A stretch of 64,000 bases of DNA from an uncultured Acetatifactor sp. (lineage in GTDB: Bacteria > Bacillota > Clostridia > Lachnospirales > Lachnospiraceae): NCBI GenBank assembly GCA_934394665.1, contig CAKRRS010000003.1, positions 1 to 64,000 of the forward strand, in the 5' to 3' direction. Position numbers and translations under genes: made by a program. Each line of letters opens with the position of its first letter. Positions within the stretch are counted from its first letter, which is position 1. The notes below the pieces were generated by a model. The model made no database searches and had not been told where the DNA came from. It saw only the letters and a program-made list of their open reading frames with translations. Positions 34,733 through 44,114 of this stretch are shown here, in pieces.

Positions 34733-35692
34733 ATGGAACGTACATTAACCTATACAACAGATCATTTCATATCACCCCTGCCGGTCAGCCATTTCCTGAA
34801 GCAGAAGGGATTTTCTTCCCAGAATCTGGTGCAGTTAAAAAAAGACCCCACCGCCGTGCAGGCAAACGGGATTCCCTGCTTCATGAATCATATATTGCAG
34901 CCGGGAGATACCTTGACTCTGCATATTCACGAGGAACATTCCTCGGAAAAAATCCCACCGGTGGAGCTGCCGCTGGATATCATCTACGAGGACGAGGATC
35001 TCATGGTGATCAATAAGCCGGCAGGCATGCCGATCCACCCTTCCATGAACAATTATTACAATTCTCTGGCAAACGGCCTTGCCTATTATTTTGCACAGCA
35101 GAACTGTCCCTTTGTGTTCCGCTGTATTAATCGTCTGGACCGGGATACCTCTGGGCTGACCATCGTAGCCAAGCATTATGTCAGTGCCGGAATGTTGTCC
35201 ACCATGATTGCCAACAAGACCAGTTCCGGCATCACAAGGGAATACCTTGCCATTGTAAAAGGCTCTGTGCTGCCTTCTGAGGGTACGATTACCGCACCTT
35301 TAGGGCGAAAAGAAGGTTCTATCATTGAGCGCTGTGTGGATTTTGAAAAAGGGGAATCCGCTGTTACCCATTACCGGGTTTTGGACGAAAAAAACGGGCA
35401 CAGCCTGGTCTCTCTCATTTTAGAGACCGGCCGCACCCATCAGATACGGATTCATATGAAATATCTAGGTTATCCCCTGATCGGAGATTATCTGTACAAT
35501 CCCGATATGGCATTGATACAGCGCCAGGCACTGCATGCATGGAAGTTATCCTTCCGTCATCCCATCACCGAAGAACAGATGCATTTTACCGCACCGCTGC
35601 CGGAGGATATGGCGGCTGTAGCTTGGACTTCCTCAAATACGACTCGCGATTCCTTCGGCGCAAAAGTGTCTGCAGAATGGAGATTCATATAA
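34733..35692 (+). CDS. RluA-family pseudouridine synthase
   Basis: A 319-residue RNA pseudouridine synthase. An S4-like N-terminal part (about 15-75) precedes the catalytic domain. The catalytic Asp lies in INRLDRDTSGLTIVAK, and the later motif LETGRTHQIRIHMKYLGYPLIGD is complete. Which RluA, RluC or RluD site it modifies cannot be told from sequence alone. It stands alone between rhaM (divergent) and mecA (convergent). Confidence 0.92.
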   Translation: MERTLTYTTDHFISPLPVSHFLKQKGFSSQNLVQLKKDPTAVQANGIPCFMNHILQPGDTLTLHIHEEHSSEKIPPVELPLDIIYEDEDLMVINKPAGMPIHPSMNNYYNSLANGLAYYFAQQNCPFVFRCINRLDRDTSGLTIVAKHYVSAGMLSTMIANKTSSGITREYLAIVKGSVLPSEGTITAPLGRKEGSIIERCVDFEKGESAVTHYRVLDEKNGHSLVSLILETGRTHQIRIHMKYLGYPLIGDYLYNPDMALIQRQALHAWKLSFRHPITEEQMHFTAPLPEDMAAVAWTSSNTTRDSFGAKVSAEWRFI

Positions 35693-35764
35693 TTCTATAG
35701 ATTACAAGTACTCAAAATCCACCTCATACTCCAGCAATACGCATGTTTACGTAGTAAGTAAATA

Positions 35765-36466
35765 CTATACACGCAGCTTACGAAGTGCCTTCTCACGGAT
35801 CAGGCACTCCCCATGCTCTTCCAGATACCTTACCTTCTGCTCATCCGCAGCATACAAGGCAGCGAACTCCATCGCCTGGATGCAGGCTCTGCTGTAACGC
35901 TCGTAGGAAGCACCGCCTTTTTTTACATAGACATAGCAAGTGCCGTCTTCCAGCCGGTACAAAGTACTGTCGATTCGCAGATTTGCAGGCAAAACCGCAG
36001 CATATTCGATTACCCGGCCGATATTGCGGAAAGCAAAGATTGCAAACTGAGGTTTTGCTTCTTCCTTGTTTTTATTCTTCTTTCCCTTCGCAACATTTCT
36101 CTCTGCTTCTTCCCGGGCCTGTTTCTCTAAAGTGGCTCCGATCTCTGCCTTCTTCTCTTCAAAGACCTTTTTCATCTCCTGCAAAGCCTGCAGCAGCTGC
36201 GCACCGTTTTTGTTCTCCAAAGGTTCCTTCTCGGAAAATACCAGCACCAGACCTTCATCCGGCAGCATCATGATCTGCAGATCAAAAGCATACTTCGGCG
36301 GCTTATAGCCCACCTCTTCCTCGGCCTGTTCAATGATCTCCTGCACGACCTCTTTGGCTTTTTCACTGCGGGTCACAAAATCTTTATAATCAATCTCGTA
36401 CTCTTCCAATTCTTCATTGGATAGGAAGCACTTTACTGTCTTGTCATCAATTCGTTCTATTTTCAT
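35765..36466 (-). CDS. mecA: Adaptor protein MecA
   Basis: A 233-residue MecA that delivers substrates to the ClpC-ClpP protease. The N-terminal substrate domain starts MKIERIDDKTVKCFLSNEEL. A charged linker (about 105-140, KGKKNKNKEE) and the C-terminal ClpC-binding domain (FRNIGRVIEYA, STLYRLEDGTCYVYV) follow. The ATG at 36466 has GAGGTG about 6 bases upstream; a GTG nine bases earlier overlaps that site and is less likely. Monocistronic, convergent with the RluA-type gene. Confidence 0.9.
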   Translation of the reverse strand: MKIERIDDKTVKCFLSNEELEEYEIDYKDFVTRSEKAKEVVQEIIEQAEEEVGYKPPKYAFDLQIMMLPDEGLVLVFSEKEPLENKNGAQLLQALQEMKKVFEEKKAEIGATLEKQAREEAERNVAKGKKNKNKEEAKPQFAIFAFRNIGRVIEYAAVLPANLRIDSTLYRLEDGTCYVYVKKGGASYERYSRACIQAMEFAALYAADEQKVRYLEEHGECLIREKALRKLRV

Positions 36467-36548
36467 AGCTATCACCTCTTACTGTTATATGTATGATAGC
36501 ATAAAAATGTTGTGATTTCCACACTGCAAATATGAAAACAATATAAAG

Positions 36549-38288
36549 TTAAATCACTTCCGCATCCACTCTGGTAACGATTTCCTGAGTTCCTTTGCTG
36601 ATGTGGTATTTCACTGCCGGGATCTTGGTCTTGGTGTACAGCAGGTTGGTATTGGGATCTGCGGTGATCATGTAGCCCACGGGCGGCTTTTCGGCCACTT
36701 CGTTGGCTTTGGCATGATCATCCAGTACCGCGCTGACGGTACAGCTGCAGAATTCATTGCTGGCCCGGGCGGATACGCCATCTACCTTTTCTGCAAAGCC
36801 GACTTCTTCAAAATCTCCCCTGCTGACAGCAAATCCACAGTCATATGCCACGCACTCGATCTCACTGGTGATTTTGTGCACTCTGGTATGTCCGCCTGCA
36901 TCCGGAGTGATCATCGTCTCTACTGTGATGCCGGGATAAGGACTCCACTTGGACCATACCCCTGTCTCCGTGATCTTTGATGCCTCACAGATCCGGCGCA
37001 CATAGACATACCCATTGATCCAGAAGGCCAGCATATTGTCCGGTGCATTTTCATGCAGCTCATATTCGGACTTTGCCACACTGATGCTAAATCTGGTATC
37101 ATAGGCGAATTTTCCGTATTTTGCCACGATTTGTCCGTGTCCGTTGGGGCTGTACACTCCGGGAGCGAATGCTGTCGTATGATTGCCGTAATGGTAGACA
37201 AACAGATCCGCATACTTCTGGGGACAAGCAGACGACATTTTCGGCAACGGTGCTTCCTCTGCACTCCAGAAAGGATGATCATCGGGAAGCAGTAAAAAGG
37301 CAAATACCTTCATACCCCAGTAAGGAGAGCCGGGCGCATTGTATCTCTCTGCCATGGTCAGATTCGGATAACCGTATCCTATCGTCAGTACATGATCTCT
37401 GTCGAAGATCGGCCGTTTCAGCCAGTTTTGCAGATGTCTTGCAATCAGTCCCTTCATCACCGGCACAGGAAACGGCTCCAGCCCTGCCAGCAGGCACACA
37501 CTGAAAAAGCTTACCTGGGAAAAACGATAGGTCAGCGATCTTCCGAAAGGAATCGCCTCTCCCTCTTCATCAAACCAGTAGATAAACTGCTTTGCAAATT
37601 CCATGGCACGCTCTTTGTATTTCCTTGCACGCTGCGGATCATCCTTTTCCATAACCACCGCATAGAGCAGACTGTAAAAATGGATTGCAAAAGAAATGTA
37701 ATAATCCTTCTGTCCGGAGTCTCCGTCCTGATACCAGCCCTCTCCCAGATAAAAGGTCTCCAATCCTTCCAGATATTCTTCCAGCATCTCGGAACTGTAC
37801 CTGCGCCCCACCTTTTTCATGGCAATGTTTACCAATACGGCAAACAGGATCCAGTTGCAGACCGGCAGGGGATGCTCATTGATCTTGTTCAGATAATTGC
37901 AGAGGTTCTCCTTCTGTACTTCTGTCAGAGGATCCCATACCACCTCCGGTGCAAACATGATACCATAAGAGATTGCCGCCATTTCCACAAACCGCTGGTC
38001 AAAGGAAGTACATTCTCCCCAATATTCCGGATTCTTTTCATCGGTACCGGCTGTCAGACCTTTCCGGTAGATTTCTTCAAATTTCGGATCTTTTCCCCCA
38101 CCTGCCCAGAAGGGCACCAGTCCCCACAGAGGTCTGGAAAATGCCTCCATCCAGGTGGCACCGATGTCGTAATGCGCCATGGTAACGCCCAGTGTCAGTC
38201 TCGCCTTTTCTTCACTGTAATACGGTTTTAACGGCTCCAGGATAGATAACATACAGTCCTGAAAATCTTTTTTGGTATGTAAGTTCAT
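36549..38288 (-). CDS. DUF2264-family protein, putative glycoside hydrolase
   Basis: A 579-residue cytoplasmic protein of the DUF2264 type: an (alpha/alpha) barrel N-terminal part (MAHYDIGATWMEAFSRPLWGLVPFWAGG, GWYQDGDSGQKDYY) and a C-terminal beta part. I recall that members of this family include beta-glucuronidases of family GH154, but cannot verify assignment here. It is last in the run SBP-permease-CBM-like-permease-GH88-DUF2264, so it likely trims imported uronic-acid oligosaccharides together with the GH88 enzyme. No signal peptide. Confidence 0.8.
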   Translation of the reverse strand: MNLHTKKDFQDCMLSILEPLKPYYSEEKARLTLGVTMAHYDIGATWMEAFSRPLWGLVPFWAGGGKDPKFEEIYRKGLTAGTDEKNPEYWGECTSFDQRFVEMAAISYGIMFAPEVVWDPLTEVQKENLCNYLNKINEHPLPVCNWILFAVLVNIAMKKVGRRYSSEMLEEYLEGLETFYLGEGWYQDGDSGQKDYYISFAIHFYSLLYAVVMEKDDPQRARKYKERAMEFAKQFIYWFDEEGEAIPFGRSLTYRFSQVSFFSVCLLAGLEPFPVPVMKGLIARHLQNWLKRPIFDRDHVLTIGYGYPNLTMAERYNAPGSPYWGMKVFAFLLLPDDHPFWSAEEAPLPKMSSACPQKYADLFVYHYGNHTTAFAPGVYSPNGHGQIVAKYGKFAYDTRFSISVAKSEYELHENAPDNMLAFWINGYVYVRRICEASKITETGVWSKWSPYPGITVETMITPDAGGHTRVHKITSEIECVAYDCGFAVSRGDFEEVGFAEKVDGVSARASNEFCSCTVSAVLDDHAKANEVAEKPPVGYMITADPNTNLLYTKTKIPAVKYHISKGTQEIVTRVDAEVI

Positions 38289-38424
38289 TAGATTATTCCT
38301 CCAAATTCTCCGTTCTATAAAAGCTCAGTCAAAATACACATGCCTTGATGTAAGGTCTCCGACGACAAACATCTTCGGCATGGCATTTTTGTCTGAGCAT
38401 TCAACGAAATTCCAATTTAAAATA

Positions 38425-39597
38425 TTACCAGTACTCCCTCCAGTCCTTCACCAATCTGGTCAATGCCTCCATATAAAAGTAGTCTCCCCAGGAATTGCAC
38501 TCATCCACGCCGTAATGATTACAGGTATTGTAAGGAGAATGATTTGAGTAAGTGCTGTGCAGCACCAGTCCGTTGGATTCCTTCGGATCCTTTACGGCAT
38601 AGCCCACATAGACAGACCGCATGATCTGTTTTGCCAGTGTAATGTAATGCTCTGCCTCCGCAGGCTCCAGGTATTTTGCCATCTCCAGCATACCGCAGGC
38701 TGCAATGGATGCAGAGGAGGAATCTCTCGGCTGGTCATCCCCGTCGGTGAATTCCAGATCCCAGTAAGGTACCAGATCCTCCGGCAGATGTGCCAGGAAA
38801 TATTCCGTCACATGACGGAACAGGTCGATATACTCTTTTCTGCCGGTATAGCGGTAAGCCAGTGCCATACCGTAGACACCCCATGCCTGGCCTCTCGCCC
38901 AGGCGGATCCGTCACGGTAACCCTGACAGGTGGCACCATGATCCGGTGCTCCCGTCTTCATATTGAAGAAGAAGGTATGCCAGGTAGAATAATCCTCACG
39001 GATCACATTGGCAACAGCGGTATGAATATGTTTCTCCGCAATATCACGGTATTTCGGATCTCCGGTCTCATCGGATGCCCAGTACAACAGAGGCAGATTC
39101 AGTAAACAGTCAATGATCAGGCGGTAATTCTCCGGTGCATCCATGGGTCCCCAGGCCTGGATGAACTCACCTACGGGATGATATCTGGTGATGAGCTGGT
39201 CTGCTGCCTTGATGGCTGCTTCTCTGCCCTCTTTGCTGCCGGTCAGCTTATAAGCTGCCACGCAGGAAGGGGAATACAGAAATCCCATATCGTGATGATC
39301 TACTTCGATTTTCTTGTCTATACGATCCAAAAAGCTCTTTACCTGAACTTCCCCGGCTTTTTTCAGCCTTTCATCCTGAGAATATTCATAAGCCAGCCAA
39401 ATCTCTCCGGTCCAGAACCCACAGGTCCAGTAGTTGTTCGGAATCGGCTGATAAAAACCGTTCTCACTGTAAGCTTTCTGGAACTGCTCTGTAAACTCCG
39501 GCAGATCCCGGATCACCTGCTCCGTGGAAAACTGCAGCGCATCTTTGATCTCTTTTTCTGTTATCTGAGAATATTTTTTCTCGTCAAACGTAATCAT
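38425..39597 (-). CDS. GH88-type unsaturated glucuronyl hydrolase
   Basis: A 390-residue (alpha/alpha)6-barrel enzyme that removes the 4,5-unsaturated uronic acid left on oligosaccharides by polysaccharide lyases. Catalytic-region motifs VDHHDMGFLYSPSCVAAY (with the first Asp), SAWARGQAWGVYGMALA and DSSSASIAACGMLEM are typical of GH88. No signal peptide: cytoplasmic. AGGAGG precedes the ATG. It follows the second permease after a 215-base gap holding a long hairpin, and the DUF2264 gene lies next. Confidence 0.9.
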   Translation of the reverse strand: MITFDEKKYSQITEKEIKDALQFSTEQVIRDLPEFTEQFQKAYSENGFYQPIPNNYWTCGFWTGEIWLAYEYSQDERLKKAGEVQVKSFLDRIDKKIEVDHHDMGFLYSPSCVAAYKLTGSKEGREAAIKAADQLITRYHPVGEFIQAWGPMDAPENYRLIIDCLLNLPLLYWASDETGDPKYRDIAEKHIHTAVANVIREDYSTWHTFFFNMKTGAPDHGATCQGYRDGSAWARGQAWGVYGMALAYRYTGRKEYIDLFRHVTEYFLAHLPEDLVPYWDLEFTDGDDQPRDSSSASIAACGMLEMAKYLEPAEAEHYITLAKQIMRSVYVGYAVKDPKESNGLVLHSTYSNHSPYNTCNHYGVDECNSWGDYFYMEALTRLVKDWREYW

Positions 39598-39642
39598 TTT
39601 CTATTGTCCTCCTGATTTTTTATCGTTCTGACATTTATTTTC

Positions 39643-39711
39643 AGTAACTATTCAGAACTCCATTTGCAAAACCGCATCTTCGATGCTTGCTTTTTACTCT
39701 GAACAGTTACT
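39643..39711 (-). other. Long hairpin between the permease and GH88 genes
   Basis: AGTAACTATTCAGA (39643-39656) pairs with TCTGAACAGTTACT (39698-39711) at 13 of 14 positions. The loop holds a second hairpin (GCATC-TTC-GATGC). It stands within the 215-base gap inside an otherwise compact operon and could be an attenuator or RNA-processing site that sets enzyme levels apart from transporter levels. Confidence 0.5.
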
Positions 39712-39812
39712 ATTTTCATATAAAAACAGCCCAGGTGCAGGTCTCTTCCATGTCAAAAGCCAGTGCGCAAAAGCGTGTCTGGATGGAATATTGCCTGCGC
39801 CTGAGCGTAACA

Positions 39813-40652
39813 CTAACCCTTCAGTCCCGTAGAAGCAACACCTTCTACGAAGTATTTCTGCAATACCAGGAACACGATCAGTACCGGGATCAGCGACAAT
39901 ACCGATCCTGCCATAATCAGACCATAATCGGAAGAGTACTGGCTGATGAACATTTTTAATCCCAACTGGATGGTCTTCTTCTCCTGGCTCTTTAAGTAGA
40001 TCAGGGGTCCCAGATAGTCGTTCCAGGTCGCCACGAAGGTGAAGATCGTCAGTGTGGACAGTGCCGGCTTCGACAATGGCAGCATGATGCTGGCATAGAT
40101 CCGGTACTCACTCATACCGTCGATTCTGGCGGCTTCACACAGATCATCGGGAATGCCTTCATAGAACTGCTTCATCATGAACACACCGAAAGCGGAGAAT
40201 GCCTGCAGGCAGATCATAGCCAGCAGCTTATCGTTCAATCCCATTCTTCTCATCATGATGAACTGAGGTACCATGTATACCTGCCAAGGCATTGCGATGG
40301 TTGCGATGTATGCCAGGAACAGTCCGTTCTTATGACGGAAATCCAGTTTTGCAAAGGAATATGCCGCAAAGCTGCTGGTCAGTAACTGTAAGAAAGTAAC
40401 GATCAATGTCAGGTATACGGTATTTCCCACAAATCTGCCAAAGGGAATCTTCGTCCAGATCTTCACATAGTTGTCCCATTTGGGATTCGCCGGAATCCAT
40501 ACAAACGGATTCATCTGGAATACTTCTCTGTCGCTCTTGATAGATGCGGAAAGCATCCACAAAAACGGAATAATCATGATCACTGCGATCAGAATCAGAA
40601 TCGCATATACGATCACTTTGCCTAAAACGGCTTTTTTATGTGCTGATTTCAT
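39813..40652 (-). CDS. Carbohydrate ABC transporter permease, MalG-type
   Basis: A 279-residue inner-membrane permease with six spans and the EAA loop (DDLCEAARIDGMSEYRIYASIMLPLSKPA), which contacts the ATPase. It is of the CUT1 type for oligosaccharides. Partner permease at 41457, binding protein at 42492. No ATPase gene is present in the window, so a shared MsmK-like ATPase elsewhere is implied, as is usual for this type in Firmicutes. Confidence 0.93.
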   Translation of the reverse strand: MKSAHKKAVLGKVIVYAILILIAVIMIIPFLWMLSASIKSDREVFQMNPFVWIPANPKWDNYVKIWTKIPFGRFVGNTVYLTLIVTFLQLLTSSFAAYSFAKLDFRHKNGLFLAYIATIAMPWQVYMVPQFIMMRRMGLNDKLLAMICLQAFSAFGVFMMKQFYEGIPDDLCEAARIDGMSEYRIYASIMLPLSKPALSTLTIFTFVATWNDYLGPLIYLKSQEKKTIQLGLKMFISQYSSDYGLIMAGSVLSLIPVLIVFLVLQKYFVEGVASTGLKG

Positions 40653-40665
40653 ATCTGTGCGCCTC

Positions 40666-41457
40666 CTAACATTTTACCCTGCCGTACACTTCGATCTGAC
40701 TCAGTGCCGGAAAGGGGGACGGATCTTTCGCTTTGATCAGGTTACAAAGCTCCAGCCAGGTGATCTCTTTCTCAGAAATCGGAAGTACATGAGCGCGATT
40801 GCTCTTTTCTAAGGGGAACTCCTGCTCACTGCCATCGGAGAACCGGATCGTCACCTGCTGCCACCAGTTGTCATGTGGAAAATCGGATCTGGTGTACAGC
40901 ACGATCCTGTCTGCCAGTACCGGTCTGCCGAAGTCCAGCTTCATGGCCGCATCATCCTGCATATTGATCCCCCAGGATTCATAGGGCCATTCTCCGTGGG
41001 AACGGTTCGCCCGGACACCGTCAATGGCGTTTTTTGCTGCAAATACGCTCTCACCTCTGGTCTCCACATTGGCTGTTGCGTGGGGATAACAGGGAACCTC
41101 CTTATGCTGATCTGCCGGATTCAGTGCCAGATTCCGATAAGCTGTGATTTCGTCTTCCCTTGCCACTTCCGCATAGAGATAATGTTTATTTCCGGAAAAT
41201 ACTTTAGGCGACATGCTGATCCTTTTTTCTCCGAAGGGAACATCATAGGATACATTATCGGTTATGTATACGAAAGCATCTCCCAGAGCGTCATCCACCT
41301 GTAAATGTACGTGTATATTTTTTTCGTCGGTCTCCAGTACGATCCGGTCACCCTCTTCATAGGTGTGGGTGCAGACCAGATCCACGAAGCCCTCACCACT
41401 GCTGACGCAGATGGTGTTGCTGTCCTTATCGAGAACCTTCAAAGCTAAGATTGCCAT
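40666..41457 (-). CDS. Carbohydrate-binding-like protein encoded between the two permeases
   Basis: A 263-residue protein without a signal peptide or membrane span. The N-terminal part (about 1-110) is beta-rich. The C-terminal part (about 120-263) has a discoidin/F5-8C-like layout: AAKNAIDGVRANRSHGEWPYESWGIN, MKLDFGRPVLADRIVLYTR, WWQQVTIRFSDGS. That is the pattern of sugar-binding domains. Its start overlaps the stop of the upstream permease (TAATG), so translation is coupled. A cytoplasmic sugar-binding protein inside an importer operon is unusual; role unknown. Confidence 0.72.
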   Translation of the reverse strand: MAILALKVLDKDSNTICVSSGEGFVDLVCTHTYEEGDRIVLETDEKNIHVHLQVDDALGDAFVYITDNVSYDVPFGEKRISMSPKVFSGNKHYLYAEVAREDEITAYRNLALNPADQHKEVPCYPHATANVETRGESVFAAKNAIDGVRANRSHGEWPYESWGINMQDDAAMKLDFGRPVLADRIVLYTRSDFPHDNWWQQVTIRFSDGSEQEFPLEKSNRAHVLPISEKEITWLELCNLIKAKDPSPFPALSQIEVYGRVKC

Positions 41458-42356
41458 TATGCTTTCTCCCTCTTTGCCTGACCGCGGAACTGGATGATCG
41501 TTACGAACAGTACCATCAAAAACAGTACCATTGCTACAGAACTGGAGTAGCCCAGATCCCAGTCAATAAATGCTTTCTGATAGATGTAGTATACAAGAAC
41601 GGTTGCGGACGTTGTCAGTTCTCCGCTTCCGCCACCTGCCAGCATGATAGCAATGTCGTATACCTTAAAGCAGTTGATGGTCAGCATGACGACTACGAAG
41701 AAAGTCGTGGAGGACAACTGCGGCCAGGTCACATAACGGAACTTCTGCCAGGTATTCGCACCGTCCAGACTGGCTGCTTCATACAGCTCGGAAGAAATAC
41801 CCTGTAAGCCTGCCAGATAGATCACCATGTAATAACCCATGTATTTCCATACACTGAACAGGATCATGGAGAACAGTACCAGTCCGCCGGTGAACCACTG
41901 GGGAAGCTGATCCTGTGGTACATTGAATACATTCAGCAGAATGTTGTTCACAGGTCCTTTAGAGGGATGGAACAGCATTTTCCATACTGCGGTGATTGCT
42001 ACCAGAGATGCTACATATGGGAAAAAGGAAAGGGTTCTGAACACGCCTCTTCCTATTACTTTCTGATTTAACACGATAGCCAGTGCCAGGGAAGCGATCA
42101 TGGTCAGCGGCACGGTACCGATACAATAAATAATGGTGTTTTTAAATGCTGCGATAAAGAAAGTATCTTTCCACAGTCTTGTAAAGTTGCTGATGCCTGC
42201 CCACTGGATCGGATTGCTTCCGTCCCATTTCATGAAAGCAAGGGCAAAGGCAAAGATAATGGGGATCAGGGTAAATACGCAGAAACCGATAAAGTTAGGT
42301 GCAATAAAGGAGTAGGCCACCAGATCTCTTTTGGTTTGACGGCTTAATTTCCGCAT
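41457..42356 (-). CDS. Carbohydrate ABC transporter permease, MalF-type
   Basis: A 299-residue permease with six spans and the EAA loop (SSELYEAASLDGANTWQKFRYVTWPQL). The ATG at 42356 has AAGGAG seven bases upstream; the longer frame to 42389 has none. It lies behind the binding-protein gene and the hairpin at 42411-42436, and its stop overlaps the start of the carbohydrate-binding-like gene. CUT1-type oligosaccharide importer subunit. Confidence 0.93.
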   Translation of the reverse strand: MRKLSRQTKRDLVAYSFIAPNFIGFCVFTLIPIIFAFALAFMKWDGSNPIQWAGISNFTRLWKDTFFIAAFKNTIIYCIGTVPLTMIASLALAIVLNQKVIGRGVFRTLSFFPYVASLVAITAVWKMLFHPSKGPVNNILLNVFNVPQDQLPQWFTGGLVLFSMILFSVWKYMGYYMVIYLAGLQGISSELYEAASLDGANTWQKFRYVTWPQLSSTTFFVVVMLTINCFKVYDIAIMLAGGGSGELTTSATVLVYYIYQKAFIDWDLGYSSSVAMVLFLMVLFVTIIQFRGQAKREKA

Positions 42357-42410
42357 AACAATTCTCCTTCCAAACGCTTTTTGTGTCATTTTTCGCGTCT
42401 TTTTGATAAG

Positions 42411-42436
42411 AAAGGGGCCGTAGGTACGACCCCTTT
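42411..42436 (-). terminator. Hairpin between binding-protein and permease genes (attenuator-like)
   Basis: AAAGGGG-C-CG / CG-A-CCCCTTT with a 6-base loop, followed on the minus strand by CTTATC. A partial terminator at this place is common in sugar ABC operons and lets the binding protein be made in excess over the permeases. Confidence 0.55.
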
Positions 42437-42491
42437 AGTCTTATTCAACATTCAACAAACATTCTATACTTTTACCTGAGAAGATTTTAAC

Positions 42492-43850
42492 TTACTGAGC
42501 CTGGATATCAGCTACTGCCTTGTTCATTGCTGCAATACCGTCATCAATGCTCATCTCACCGGTCATGATGCTTCCATGATAGGAATCCAGAACGGAGTTG
42601 ATCTCGGATACGTTGGGAGCGTAAGGAACTTCCAGGTACAGGTTGGATACGGTCAAAGCTTCTTTGCTGGCTTCATCGGTGGGGAATCCTTCCAGACCGG
42701 AGATCATGTCTACTACTTCGTCAGTCATCATTGCAGGGAAGTTACCACTGGAAGCCATGACTGCTGCTCCTTCTTCACCGCTTACCCATTTAACGAAATC
42801 CCATGACGCATCGGGAGTATCACTTGCAGTGGTTACAGCCAGACCGGTGATGGTACCCAGAGTAGAACCGGGCTCTACGCCTTCTGCATGGGGATACTTA
42901 ACGATACCCCAGTTACCGCACAGGCTGGAATCATATTCGCCGGACTTCAGGTTAGACATCATGGTTGCGATGAACCAGGAGCCCATGTTCATCATTGCTA
43001 CATCTCCACCGGAGAATGCTGCGGAATAATGTAAGCCTTCGGTCTTCAGATCCGTGTACTTTCTGCATACGCCGTCAGCTTCCTGATTCAGAACCATCTC
43101 ATAGTAAGGTTTGAAGAAATCATAGTTACCGTCTAAGATGGTATGTTTTCCATCCAGTACACCGAAGAGCTGTACCGCACTTCTCCAGGTGTGGTAATGA
43201 GCACCGTATACCTGAGAACCAAAGGTAGTATCGGTCATCTCTCTTGCCAGAGCATCGTACTCATCAAAAGTCATATCGTTGGTAGGATAAGCAACACCCT
43301 TGGCATCAAACAGATCCTTGTTATAGAACAGTACCCAGAAGTCATTTCTAAAAGGCAGCTCATACAGGCTTCCGTCTACAGTTACCTGATCGGTAACACC
43401 TGCGTATTTGCTTAAATCCACGCCATCTTTGGAGATGTAATCATCCAGGGAAAGGATAGATCCCTTCTGTACCAGAGTTGCATATCCGGGTACATCCTTG
43501 ACGGTTACTACATCAAAATCGGATCCGCTGCCGGAAAGCTCCGTTGCCAGAACGGTCATGTAATCGGTAGAACCAAGGTCTACCATCTCAATGGTTACAC
43601 CGGGATGAGATGCTTCATACGCGTCCTTAATGTCACCCCAGTACTGTGTGGTCTCCTGATCCCAGATAGCCCACTTTAAGGTAACTTCTTCTGCAGGTGC
43701 TGCTTCGGTGGAAGCTGCTGCCTCTGTGCTCGCTGTGGGCGCTTCCCCTGTGGAAGCTGTCTGGCTGCCGTTGTCGGAGCTGCCGCAGCCTGCAAGCATG
43801 GTTGTCATCATGGCTGCTGTCAGTACTAAACTTAATACTTTCTTTTTCAT
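42492..43850 (-). CDS. Sugar ABC transporter solute-binding lipoprotein
   Basis: A 452-residue extracellular lipoprotein of the CUT1 solute-binding class. The signal peptide ends in MMTTMLAGCGSS, with lipidated Cys at about residue 22, followed by a Ser/Thr/Ala/Glu-rich linker. The binding domain starts VTLKWAIWDQETTQYWGDIK, and FNGGDVAMMNMGSW-like and ADNPEASW-like family motifs appear as SGGDVAMMNMGSW and TPDASWDFVKWVSG. First gene of the importer operon; AGGAGGG precedes the ATG. Ligand expected to be a uronic-acid oligosaccharide from the enzymes encoded with it. Confidence 0.93.
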   Translation of the reverse strand: MKKKVLSLVLTAAMMTTMLAGCGSSDNGSQTASTGEAPTASTEAAASTEAAPAEEVTLKWAIWDQETTQYWGDIKDAYEASHPGVTIEMVDLGSTDYMTVLATELSGSGSDFDVVTVKDVPGYATLVQKGSILSLDDYISKDGVDLSKYAGVTDQVTVDGSLYELPFRNDFWVLFYNKDLFDAKGVAYPTNDMTFDEYDALAREMTDTTFGSQVYGAHYHTWRSAVQLFGVLDGKHTILDGNYDFFKPYYEMVLNQEADGVCRKYTDLKTEGLHYSAAFSGGDVAMMNMGSWFIATMMSNLKSGEYDSSLCGNWGIVKYPHAEGVEPGSTLGTITGLAVTTASDTPDASWDFVKWVSGEEGAAVMASSGNFPAMMTDEVVDMISGLEGFPTDEASKEALTVSNLYLEVPYAPNVSEINSVLDSYHGSIMTGEMSIDDGIAAMNKAVADIQAQ

Positions 43851-44102
43851 GTAAACCCTCCTGTTAATTCGATACTATGTTACGTCTGTTACGGATCCGT
43901 TGTTACCGGTTCCTTGACTGTAACTAAAGTATAACGAAAAAGACCGGGACATAACATGGAAAAATTTATAATAGTATTCACAATTTTTTATAATTTGTTT
44001 ACATTTTTTCTGAAAGTACTTTCTTAGGATGTATTTTTTTATTTTAATATGCACTTTTTTTAGCATCTTGCTTTTTCAACTACCGTTTTTCGTGCGTTAT
44101 GT

Positions 44103-44108
44103 TATACT
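44103..44108 (+). promoter_or_regulatory. Promoter -10 six bases before the YesM-type kinase start
   Basis: TGTTATACT (44100-44108) is an extended -10 element ending six bases before the ATG at 44115. Transcription would begin at or within a base or two of the start codon, leaving no room for a ribosome binding site. No upstream in-frame start exists. The 264-base divergent gap to the binding protein also holds TATACT on the minus strand near 43937 for that operon. Confidence 0.45.
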
Positions 44109-44114
44109 GAATGC

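Noticed and set aside
37392-38231. 279-codon plus-strand frame opposite the DUF2264 gene
   Set aside because: Antisense shadow without a start site or recognisable domain.
43878-43910. Three GTTAC repeats upstream of the solute-binding protein as a regulator array
   Set aside because: Short and irregularly spaced; they could arise by chance and no footprint can be inferred.
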